Shown here one piece after another: positions 9,753-20,510 of a stretch of DNA of 64,000 bases. Where the stretch lies: the NCBI GenBank assembly GCA_963556195.1, contig OY744519.1:37517801-37581800 (forward strand), read 5' to 3'. The position numbers and the translations under genes were made by a program. Origin of the DNA: Sepiola atlantica. Lineage: Eukaryota > Mollusca > Cephalopoda > Sepiida > Sepiolidae. The notes under the pieces were generated by a model. The model was not told where the DNA came from, made no database searches, and was given only the letters and a program-made list of their open reading frames with translations. Each line of letters starts with the position of its first letter. Positions within the stretch are counted from its first letter, which is position 1.

Positions 9753-12700
9753 GCATGTGTGTATTCCCCTACATATCAATTCACACCAAGTCAACACTTC
9801 TCAAAACAGACTTTAGCGTTAGTCATTATCTAAACCAATTAAAAAATGGATTCAGTGTAGTAAATCACTGCCCCCAAACCTTCTTTTCATCTTTTAAAGA
9901 CCTATCAAACAATTACATTGCAAATTATCAAGAACACATTTGAAACCATTTATTATTTGCAAACTTTCACTTCGGTGTAGAACCATTTAAACGTATAGTA
10001 AATTGTTAATCTAATTGGCCGGGTGCTAACATTTGACAAGGGTTAAGTAATGAAATTACAAGGCGCCCTTCTAAGATATGCAGGAAAATGGAATTGATAT
10101 AGTTCGATACCTTCTAATAAAACAGACAGCATTAAGCGATCTATAGGCAAACTCGGCTTATTAATACAGATATTTCTGCAAAGGAAAACAATGAAAACAT
10201 ATTTCACGAAGGCAGAAACTAAGAACTAACATCAGTTGCGGCAAATCTGTTTCGGTTTTAGTGGTAATCATGTCAAACCCAGTTTAACGTGTTTGATACA
10301 AAGTGTTTTCAGTGATGCTATGCATCTACATTAGGAGCTATATATGTCATTCTGTGTATCTGCCAGTATCTTACGCTTACATCAAGGTTTCCCGCGCATA
10401 CCGAATCGGCGCACTTAACGAACGCTCATTTTCCTATGCATTGTATAAATGACGTTCGTTTGTGACTGCAGTACTAGAGTGTCTATTCGTTATCGGCCAC
10501 CGGGGAATCTATGTTCGCATTCGATGTGTCCGCATTGCTTCTAAAACATCGGCTGATCTCATTACTGATCTTCTTTATGCCAACGCATGCAATCTTGTTG
10601 CACACATTGTGCACATTAAAGACAATGATCGATTGTTTTTCAACTACATGTAAAAGGTCAAGGTCACACGTAAATAATTGATCGCTCTTGTCACACATCG
10701 GACAACATCTGGATAATCCTAACATGGAAATACAATTGAATTCAGTGAATACGTAAAAAGTGTTAATAAACAAATCCCCTGTTTAATCTAAGAAGTGAAC
10801 CCTATCAACACAGGTATTGGCGACATGTTGGCAAATACTAAGATTTTAGTTCTAATCATATAATAATTGAATATATATATTTTGAAAAATATTATTTACC
10901 CATTAGTCACAACCATTTCAAAGTTGAAGGCAACTCGAGATAAAAGATAATGAGTTTGACAGGTTGGCTGTTTAAGTATGAGGAATATTATATAAAGATT
11001 GAACTTTTGAATTGAATGAAACATATGTGATTACTTATAAGTACGATTAATGACACAGATTTGTTGACATTACATTTGAAAACGACTATGTTGTAGCCGG
11101 AAATGTGTTTTAGAGATGGGATATTCTTGAAAACATCACTTAGATTTTAGACACAACGAGGACGGGCAGTTTTCATTTTAATATATGCTAGTAAGACGAG
11201 TCCTTCTGTGAATGTATGTAAATAGGAACTGGCGATTGAGATTCGATCTAGCGCCTTCCAGTATAGTCAACATCTAAAAAAACGCAATAATTAAATTAAG
11301 ACACGCACATTATCTTTATACTCATATACATATACTTGCGAGATCACCTATCAAAAGGCACACCAGGAGAATAAAATAAGTTGCATACATCAGATCATAA
11401 AATAATGTACGGGGATGCACGCCAAAGTTATTAATGTTGTTTGTAGATATAGAGATTACATGACTAAAGTGTTGTTGCAAGATTAGAAGCGGGGATGTAA
11501 AATAACGTTTAAACAGTATTTTTGATAAACGTGGAGATGTCCATTAAAAGTAAATTGGTAATAGTAGGACAATATGTAATGAGATTGTGTCAGCCACAGA
11601 GAGTCGTTAGCTACACGTAATGTTAAAACTGTATTTTCACGCATGTTATGTATACATCCAGTCCGAGGGGAGGCCCAATTTATCGTCACCTTTTACAAAA
11701 TATATTGATAGTTACTAAGCATACCTTGTTATCGAATGCAACTCCCAGATAATTAAATATCAATTAAATTCTTTCTCGTGCCATCGCTCAATACCGTGAT
11801 TGGGTGCGTTCTCGTCGATAATCACATCAAGGAAAGAAAAGAAGAACACTCTCGATTTTGAAGAAAAGGCGCTTCATTGAGCTGTGTATGCTGCCTTCTA
11901 CTATCCTAGCGGCAGAGGATGTTCCGGGATACGGATACATGCGAGCAGAAGGCCCTTACTTTATTATCGATCTTAAGTCATTCTCTACACATGCTGTTCG
12001 CTCAGAGACTTCGGAAGAACTGTCCTACAATGTTCACTGTCTCTCTCTGAGCAATGTGCTGAGTTCATGCCTGCTTCTCGCTAGGCATGTTGAGGTGGCG
12101 TTTTCTAATCAACATAAGACTATAGCAAATACGAAAGTAGTAATTTGTTATTAATAGTTAACATTTTGTTATTAGAACCACGTGTAAAGATATTCTGTCA
12201 CCGACAGAAAGTCAGTAGGTACACGAAATAGATATGCTGATGATATATTTCTCTTTCTCCTGCACCACAGGAGAAGTAAAGAAAGCTGTCATGCTTCGAC
12301 GTAGTGGCTGGATATCATTATGCATATTATAGGAGATAGTATGTAAGTATTCCATACACTGGAAACGAAAAGCACATAAAAACATCGGTTTATTAACGTG
12401 TAAGCTAAGGTTGCTCTTGATGTCGATAAGTTATGACCCAATATTAAACAGAAAATCATTATTATACTAAATTATTATTATACTAACAGCTATAGTGATA
12501 TGTCATTGTTGTACACTTTTTATAACCACTCTCGTTAAAGCGGCGGCTTTAGCCACAACTGTCGTAATATAAGGCCTTTTACCATGTCGAGTTTTTTCTG
12601 GTGACATTATTGATAGTGGGAGTAAACACTACGATGCATGAAGGCCGGAAGTTTCCGAACGCGCTTACAAAGCAAGCAGAGTCTCGTCTGTAGGATTATT

Positions 12701-12937
12701 CAATCGCTTTGAAATCATTGGTAACTTGTTCCTTTTTCAAAAGTATTTTCTTAATTATAAATGTCAAGCGCGAAAATAGGGAGTTACAAGAAGGCTTCCA
12801 AAAATTAAGGCATTGCATGAAAGTTAGATTTACAAGTATGAAAACTGAATTAGAATTTTATTTAGACACATTAATACTGTTCATTAAACATGTGTGCGAA
12901 TATAAAAAGAAGTAAGTGAAATATTCAAATAATAATA
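9753..12937. other. Intergenic DNA, no gene recognised
   Basis: Mixed-composition DNA, less AT-rich than the flanks in places (10,380-10,560 and 11,860-12,080). Frames of 60-98 residues occur (for example 10,483-10,773 minus and 11,858-12,154 plus), but none shows a recognisable domain, repeated motif or splice-supported extension. I treat them as chance frames. A short host exon cannot be excluded. Confidence 0.4.
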
Positions 12938-13055
12938 TATTGTGAATAAACTGTCCGTAAGACCCCCCCCCCCCAAAAAAAAAACATGACTGTTTTAATT
13001 GCTTACAAATGTTTACTATATTGTAAATAAACTGTTCTTTTTGCAAAAAAAAACA
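12938..13055 (+). repeat. Twofold 3'-end-like repeat with A-runs
   Basis: ATATTGTGAATAAACTGT (12,940 on) is followed by a poly-C/poly-A run (12,962-12,985) and CATGACTGTTTTAATT. Then TATTGTAAATAAACTGTTC (13,019 on) is followed by another A-run. The same layout (TTATTGAAAATAAACTGTT, A-run, TATGGCTGTTTTAA) occurs twice at 62,623-62,868, so this is a dispersed family with an AATAAA-type hexamer and A-rich tail. It may be the 3' end of a retroposed element. Confidence 0.45.
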
Positions 13056-14038
13056 ATACTACTTGCCTGATATGCTGCTTTCATCTTTATTTACATGATG
13101 TATTTATTATTATATTGTTTTATCAAAAATAAGTTACTTGTACAGTATGTGTTTATAAGTTACATTGAAAGAAAGAAGATAAACACACACACACACCGAA
13201 AAACACGCACAAAAATAAACTTAAATAATACATGACATTAAACGAAATCTGATGATAATTGTAGCCCGTTTGTCCCATAGAAACCACTTAGTAAAAATGT
13301 ACGAAATATTCTGTAGGTATATCGTCGACCGACGCTGATTAATAAAGGCATGTTATTTGGTATATGTCAACCACTTAATAGTTGTAGAGTGTTAGTGCTA
13401 GGGCCAGTAATATTCGTTTGTAAAAATATTTAACATTCATGCTTTCAGGAGTTGAGGGAAATGTATCCGGAAATGTATCATGAAATGTTCCGAAATGATG
13501 TATAATAATTTCCGTAATGTACACGTGTTCATCTCAGTTACAACTCCCTGAATTTGTTATTTCGCTTTTTCCTTCGATTTTTGCGACTTGCTAAAGAAAC
13601 GATACATTTCAGTAAACATCGGTTTAGAAATTATTTATTTATTGAGAGTTTTTTTTTCTTTTCCGAATCCTGGTTTAGAATTAGTCATGCATATGATAGT
13701 TCTTACCGTATTTTTTCTGAATATGTAATCAATGATGCCAGTGCGTTACGGCTCCGTTATTTATCCATTTACGCAGGCATTAAATAGCACGAGATAACAC
13801 TATTGATACATGAGATTCAGTCAATAACTTTAAGTATTTAAAAGATATTGGTTTATTGGACTAATATACTATTTATCAATGCATACACTACTAAATTGTT
13901 ATGTTATTACTAGGGAGAGCCCACGAGAAGGTTGCCAACATCCCTAATGAAAGTGGTACTGAGGGGCCGACTAAATTCGAACATGGAACATCCAGGTTTT
14001 CAGTCCGTTTCATTATCCACTTAACCAGCGCCACCTCC
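13056..14038. other. Intergenic DNA, no gene seen
   Basis: AT-rich sequence with a CA run at about 13,183-13,197. The 77-residue frame at 13,554-13,787 is rich in F, R and S and resembles nothing I know. Confidence 0.4.
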
Positions 14039-14285
14039 CCTGGTTTAAGCTCAATATACGAGATAGAGCAATTATAAAGATATATAACAGAAGAGCGATA
14101 AACATGTACGAAAGACAAATTTATTTCAACTGGACAGACCCCATATCCTTTTTACACGCACATTTTAACTCTCCATTACTTAATATTTTTTTCAAATTTT
14201 GAATTTTGGCTTTTCAACTGCCAACTTATCTATCTATGTAATTCCTCTGATGATAAGTTTGAAATCCTCGAAAAGCCTTGGCTGA
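14039..14285. repeat. Dispersed repeat, copy 2 (one part inverted)
   Basis: 14,039-14,131 matches 3145-3235 in the same orientation. 14,135-14,285 matches the reverse complement of about 3280-3450. One part is therefore inverted relative to the other between the two loci. It ends at a TA microsatellite. Confidence 0.6.
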
Positions 14286-14294
14286 AGGAGAGAA

Positions 14295-14296
<2 letters not shown>

Positions 14297-14350
<54 letters not shown>
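14297..14350. repeat. (TA)n microsatellite
   Basis: Pure TA run of about 54 bp, immediately after dispersed repeat copy 2. Confidence 0.95.
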
Positions 14351-14352
<2 letters not shown>

Positions 14353-14827
14353 CTCTGTTTTCATATTTGTTGTTACTTTTTCGCTATACTTTTTATTTGT
14401 CTCAGAGCTCACTTGATAACGTTTAAATATCATGACATTACAGGGAGGTGAATATATCCATATAGTGTGGAAAAGATCGGGAAAAGTATTCGTTACGTCA
14501 CAAGTCAATTATGTCACAAACAGATAAAGTTAAAAACGGACGACGTGCTCTACTTAAATCGACATGTAGGAAACCTGGGCAACCTTTTGTCGACTTTCTG
14601 TTACTGTACCAGCTTTCAGATAACTAATTATATGTATGATGAATAACTTGCATATGATTTTAATAGGTAAGAATACTTAACTTTTTAGAATCTATCTGCA
14701 ATATTGCTTTAATGAAATGTTGCAAGCGTCCTTCGGAGTGTGTTAATAATTGCTTTATTTCATGCTACGTCTAATTCAATGTTAATTAAATCCGCAGACG
14801 CAAGGCATTTACAGTCATCTATAAAAT

Positions 14828-14859
<32 letters not shown>

Positions 14860-17160
14860 TTCATTTACATTCGTCGAAAACTTAATTTAATTCTCAAATG
14901 TTTCAGACTTGAAAGAAAATAAATGATATTACCTTTCGCCAGGTACGTATGAAAATAACTGTAGCAGTAGTAATTGAGTGATTTATGTACATTTGATATT
15001 ATAATTAAATGTTCACTAGCAGAACGTATTGAGGATTTGTGTCATTCTAACTTGAGCGAGTACAGGTATCATAAGGCAATTATTTCAAATCTGTTACTTG
15101 TATTGGTGGTACTGTTGTATGATTATCATACTTTACTTGGAAACCATGAATGATGAATTAATTAAACAAAATGTGCTGAAGATATAAGCAATGACTCATT
15201 CAGAAGAAGTTGATCAGAACAAAGTCACACATTTATTTTAGGGTGATAACTGTACACTTTCGAAGTATTCATTAGCAAATAGCAGAATGCATATAGCTCG
15301 CTACATTGATTGTTCCAATGTTTATTCTACCCCTACAATGCTGGGATAAAACGTAACACACATGTCAAGTATTTACTTCGTGAAGTTATTTTTCTTGCTA
15401 TAAATTTGTTTGTTATAATTCACGTATTATAAAAATAACATTTACTTAACTAATAACAACTTGTTAATCACAGAACAGTTTGATACTTATATGATCACTA
15501 GAACAGGTAAAATTAATTCCCCGAATAGAACTGTTCGGCACCAGTTTATGCCCCATTTAGATAAAAATAACTCATGCCTGGAGTCTGTATTTAAATTATG
15601 AGAATTTTTATTAAATGATTTTCATGGAAAAATGTACCAGATTATAGGTTCAAGCTTAAGGGGTCTAAAGAAAGAATTGAAATGTGTGTAGTCTAATTGA
15701 TATTGATTGAATGTAATACAAATTTAAATAATTGAATTTTCTAATTGGAGGTGATGCCCGTATTATGCACCGAAAGAACCTTTTAAAATACTACAATTAA
15801 ACTGACATTGGGGGAGTATTTTTTCATTGATATCTAACACATGTTGTTAAAAAAGTGAAGCTATCTGAAATATCTTGAAATGCTTCTACAAACTATTTGA
15901 CCTATTCGCATGAAACTGAATGCAACTAAATATAACTTACATATAGCTACATTTCCGCGTAGCAGATGTGTTTCAAAAGTAATAATTATCAGTGCATTAG
16001 TTTAGAAGTGTATCCTATACATAGAACTATATTAAAACACATGCACATGTATTACTTCATGTTAATAAGAATATGCATCTTTTCCGCAGTGTAGAATGTA
16101 TGCAGTTCATATCAAGAGAAGATACTTTTTACGTATTTTAGTAAAAAATATGAAGTAGTAGACGATAGTCAAGGGCAACTCAAATGCTTTCTTTCTGTTT
16201 GAAACTTGATCGATGTGTACGGAAATGCTCCACTCGTTTCCCAGAATTACGACTATTGGATGATGCATTTTAAAGAACAGACATCAAGTACTAATTTTAA
16301 CGTATTTGCTATGACTTACCAAATAATTAAACCACGGACTCACAGACCATTACCGGACACTTTATCATTCACTTTAGTAACATATTTCATTTACGAGATT
16401 ATAATTTTATATTATATGTTGATTATTAAAAACGTGTAAAATGCAGGCCATACTAAATAATGGTTTGAAACTGAATAATCAAATCATATTGAATAATTGA
16501 TTGTTTTAGAATTGAATTACATTTTGTCAGGTTCTCTTTTAGCCATAACTTACTCACATTTCGTTTTATAAATCATTTACTTTCATTTATTATCTCTGAG
16601 ATTCAGTATGCTCGTTTTAATTGTGGGTTAGTCAGCCTTGCTCAAAATAGCCGACAATGATATACAGAGATATAATAGAAGTAAATATATTATTTTACTT
16701 TCATTATTAATGAAGATTGCTGGTAGAGAGTCCTAATCGACCTAGAGAGATATTGACTATTTTCGCTCGCTAATTAATCACTCAGTTAACAGTGGAAAGT
16801 GAAATATCGAGTATTGTTGCGATTTGACACAGATTGTATCCACCTTAATATAAACATATTGGTTTGGCAACTAAGCTAATGTCGTTATTTTAATTTAAAT
16901 AAAAATATTTAGTTGAAAAAGTAAAAACGTATCCTACCTTGTTCTTTACAACTTGTTCTCCGCGTTCAACCCATTTTTAAATTCTTCCTTGTAGAGACGA
17001 TAACGCAAAACCAATTGAAAAGGCTGTCGAAAATGTTCTTTTCTTAGCCTGATAATCTATTTTATTTGTTTGAAAACAAACGAAAATTAGCTTTAATTAA
17101 TTAATAGAAACAACATAATAGATGGCAAAACTATTCCAAAATTAGTTATCTCAATCTCAT
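14351..17160. other. AT-rich intergenic DNA, no gene seen
   Basis: Contains a short TA run (14,832-14,859). The longest frame (77 residues, 16,206-16,439) shows no recognisable domain. Nothing else repeated was seen by eye. Confidence 0.45.
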
Positions 17161-17190
17161 CTCATCTCATCTCATCTCATCTCATCTCAA
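17157..17190. repeat. (CTCAT)n microsatellite
   Basis: Six to seven CTCAT pentamers end directly before the putative Helitron 5' terminus. They are probably host flank or slippage at the insertion point. Confidence 0.8.
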
Positions 17191-17405
17191 TCTCAATATA
17201 TATAAGGCAAAAATCTGTGTGTGTGTATGTCTCGCTAAAACTTAAAAAATACTATACAAACAGCCACAAATCAGCTATTACTTTAACTGTCATAACCTCG
17301 AGAAAATAATATCTAAAAATTAAAAAAAAAGATTAATTTTTAAGGGGTCAAATAGCCATATTTTCGTTTAATGTGATCACGATTTTTAATGTTATCTTGT
17401 GCACG

Positions 17406-17435
17406 TGACGTCACATTGATAGGTACATGACGTCA
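17406..17435. promoter_or_regulatory. Two palindromic CRE sites
   Basis: TGACGTCA occurs at 17,406-17,413 and 17,428-17,435, inside a 22-bp near-repeat (GACGTCA.A.TGATAGGT). The first overlaps an E-box CACGTG (17,403-17,408). TGACGTCA is the full cAMP-response element bound by CREB/ATF bZIP factors. The duplication in the 5' part of a transposon could supply promoter activity, but this is only a sequence match. Confidence 0.3.
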
Positions 17436-17699
17436 TAGTGATAGGTTTGTATCTATTTTTATGCCATCGTCACATTATTATTGATTTTTTTTCATTTCTC
17501 TTCGGACTATTGCCCTCATCAAAGGGGGGGGAATAAGACAGAGCAATTTAGTACACCTCCTTGTATTTGGCGTTGTCCGGGAATAAAACAATACAATGTT
17601 AAGAACGTTCTGTTGTCATTATTATTGGTCAAAAAGAAGAAGTTAAGCAATGCATAGCGTGGCCAGTACTAAATGTGTGACGATTTATGGTGACTAGGT

Positions 17700-18610
17700 G
17701 CTGTAAAATCGAACTTAAGCATATAATGGCAAGTACTAAATCGATCACTAAATTCAGTGAAATTAAACGAATAAATAATTATGCTCCGCCATTGTTTTCA
17801 TACATATTAAATAACGTCTCAATCAGTGACATTAAAGGAATAAATAATGTCTGTATACATATTAAATAATGTCTCAATCAGTGAAATTAAAAGAATAAAT
17901 AATTATGCTCCGCCATTGTTTTCACTAATATCTGTATACATATTAAATAACGTCTCAATCAGTAAAATTAAAGGAATAAATAATTATGCTCCGCCGTTGT
18001 TTTCACTAATATTTTCATACATATTTAATAATGTCTCAATCAGTGAAATTAAAGGAATACATATTTATGCCTCGCCATTGTTTTCACAAATATTTGTATA
18101 CATATTTAATAATGTCTCAATCAGTGAAATTAAAAGAATACATAATTATGCTCCGCAATTGTTTTCACTAATATTTGTATACATATTTAATAAGGTCTCA
18201 ATCAGTGAAATCAAAGGAATATATAATTATGCTCCGCCATTGTTTTCACTAATAGTTGTATACATATTAAATAACGTCTCAATCAGTGAAATTAACGGAA
18301 TAAATAGTTATGCTCCGCCATTGTTTTTACTAATATTTGTACACATATTTAATAATGTCTCAATCAGTGAAATCAAAGGAATAAATAATTATGCTCCGCC
18401 ATTGTTTTCACTAATATTTGTATACATATGAAATAATGTCTCAATCAGTGACATTAAAGGAATAAATAATTATGCTCCGCCATTGTTTTCACTAATATTT
18501 GTATACATATTAAATAACGTTTCAATCAGTAAAATTAACCGACTAAATAATTATGCTCCACCATTGTTTTCACTAATATTTGTATACATATTAAACAACG
18601 TCTCAATCAG
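17700..18610. repeat. Array A: 81-bp minisatellite
   Basis: About ten units with a period of 81 bp (one interval truncated), each holding TATGCTCCGCCATTGTTTTC, ACTAATATTTGTATACATAT and GTCTCAATCAGTGAAATTAA. Since 81 is 27 codons and one frame has no stop, a 194-residue frame (17,847-18,431) arises with a 27-residue repeat (NYAPPLFSLIFVYI.NNVSIS). No initiation context or non-repeat domain supports a real protein. A diverged, 80-bp version lies at 54,014-54,600. Confidence 0.9.
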
Positions 18611-19000
18611 TAAAATTTTGGGGGGTGGGGCCAAATTTTTTTTTTTTAACTCAAAATATTTCTCAGGGTAGTGGGAGAGGAAAATAACATCGGGGTGGGG
18701 TGGAGGGTAAACAATTTGGGGAGGGCGCGTTGGGGAAAATTTTTTGCTAGTGGGTCCAAATTTTTTTTTTCTCTTGAACTTAAAATACTTCTTAGGATAG
18801 GGAGAGAGTAATTTTTTTGGGGGGTTGGTAAGATAGAAGGGTAACATTTTTTTTTTAGGGGGGGGTAGGGGAAATTTTTTTTTTAACTTAAAATATTTCT
18901 CAGGGTTGGGAGAGTGTAAAATTTGTTGAGGGGTGGAGAATAAAAACTTTTGTGTGGAAGGGGGCAAAATTATTTTTGTAGTTGAACTTAAATAGGGCTG
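18611..19000. repeat. Array B: G-rich 100-130-bp repeats
   Basis: Three to four units anchored on AACTCAAAATATTTCTCAGG-like words (about 18,648, 18,778, 18,883 and a partial near 18,984), each followed by G-runs and poly-T. The stretch 18,692-18,721 has four G-runs (GGGGTGGGG, GGG, GGGG) that could form a G-quadruplex. The 138-residue minus-strand frame here is proline/lysine-rich low complexity, not a gene. Array B' at 54,785-55,315 is the same family. Confidence 0.85.
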
Positions 19001-19084
19001 ATTAATATGAGTTGTTTTTTATGATAATGACACTATATTAATGAACTTAGATTTTGTTCTTGGATACGACAGGGCACATTAATA

Positions 19085-19605
19085 TAGATTGTTAGGTATG
19101 CGAACTGGGCTGGTGATAGGTGCATATATAGTATACACACCTTTGCAGAGATAAGTAAGTGTATAGTATGCGCACCTGTGCGGCGATAGGTACATATATA
19201 GTATTCACACCAGGGCGGCAATAGGTACGTATATACTATTGCATAGGGTTTTCCATAGGTACGTATATAGCATGTGCACAGGGGCAGCAATAGGTACGTA
19301 TATAGCATGCGACCTGGGGTGGGGATAGGTACGTATATAGTATGCACACCACGACGGCGATAGTTATGTATATAGCATGTGCACCGGGACGGCAGTAGGT
19401 ACGTATATAGCATGCGCCCCCGGGTGGTGATAGGTACGTATTAAGCATTTGCACTGAGGCAGCAATAGGTACTTATGTAGTATGCGTACCAGGGTGGTGA
19501 CAGGTACTTATGTAGTATGCACACTGGACCAGTGATAGGTACTTATGTAGTATGCGCACCGGGGTGGCGATTGGTACTTATATAGTATCTGCAGCGGGGT
19601 AAGTA
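19085..19605. repeat. Array C: 35-bp minisatellite
   Basis: About 14 units of 35-36 bp with GGCGATAGGTACGTATATAG followed by a CATGCGCACCGGGG-type segment. Units differ by a few substitutions. Minus-strand frames rich in Y, I, C and H (for example 19,033-19,413) come from the repeat. The same unit recurs at 55,316-55,930 and 58,975-60,005. Confidence 0.9.
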
Positions 19606-19624
19606 ATATTAAGTATTATTTTCT

Positions 19625-20510
19625 TTGAACAAATATGGATCCGTCGATCCGTCGACCTACGTCCGTCCGCCCGTCCATCTGTCCAGCTACGTCCGTCTAG
19701 ATACGTCCGTCCGTCAATTCGTCAACCTATGTCCGTCCGTCTGTCGAGCTACGTCTGTCCGTCCGTCAGTCCGTCCGTCTGTCTGTCCAGATACGTCCGT
19801 CTGTTTAGATACGTCCGTCCGTAAATCGGTCCACTAACGGCTGTCCATCAGACGACCTACGTGCGTCCATCTGTCTGTCCAGCTACGTGAGTCTATCTCT
19901 CAACCTACGTCTGTCCATTTGTCTGTCTAGCTACGTCAACATACTCCGTCCATCTGTAAACGTACGTCTGTCCGTACGTCTGTCTGTCCAGCTACGTCCG
20001 TCCGTCTAGATACGTCACAGCTATGTCAGTTCATCTTTCAAGCTACGTCCGCCGTCCGTCTGTCTGTAATTCCAGCAACGTCCGTCGGTCTAGATACGTC
20101 CGTCAGTCTACATAGTCTGTCCTTCAACTTTGTCTGTCCGTCTGTCTATCCAGCTAAGTCACTCCATCTCTCAAACTACGTCTGTCCGTCTGTTTGTCCA
20201 GCTACGTCTATCCGTCCCTCTGTCTGTCCAGCTACGTCCGTCCGTCTAGATACGTCCGTCCGTAAATCCGTCCACTAACGACCGTCCATCTGTCGAATTA
20301 CGTGCGTCCGCCTGTCTGTCCAGCTACGTGAGTTTATATCTCCACTTACGTCTGTCCGTTTGTCTGTCTGTCTAGCTACGTCAACATACTTCCGTTCATC
20401 TGTCAACCTACGTCTGTCCGTCCGTCCGTCTGTCTGTCCTACTATGTCAGTCCATCTCTCAACCTACGTCTGTCCGTCCGTCTGTCTGTCTGTCCAGCTA
20501 CGTCCGTCCG
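19625..20510. repeat. Array D: GTCC/GTCT-rich array
   Basis: About 890 bp built from GTCC and GTCT tetramers punctuated by CAGCTACGTC and TAGATACGTC. It includes longer repeated blocks (for example the stretch starting TACGTCCGTCCGTAAATC near 19,810 and 20,260). It is spliced directly to the 21-bp satellite at about 20,511. No counterpart is seen on the right-hand side of the satellite. Confidence 0.85.

Noticed and set aside
11858..12154. 98-residue plus-strand frame as a possible host gene
   Set aside because: No domain, signal peptide or repeated motif recognised, and no splice-site-supported extension. Length is within chance expectation for DNA of this composition.
19033..19454. Cysteine/tyrosine-rich minus-strand frames of 72-126 residues
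   Set aside because: They follow the 35-bp array C exactly and recur with arrays C' and C''. The apparent cysteine motifs repeat with the DNA period, so they are not a zinc-binding protein.
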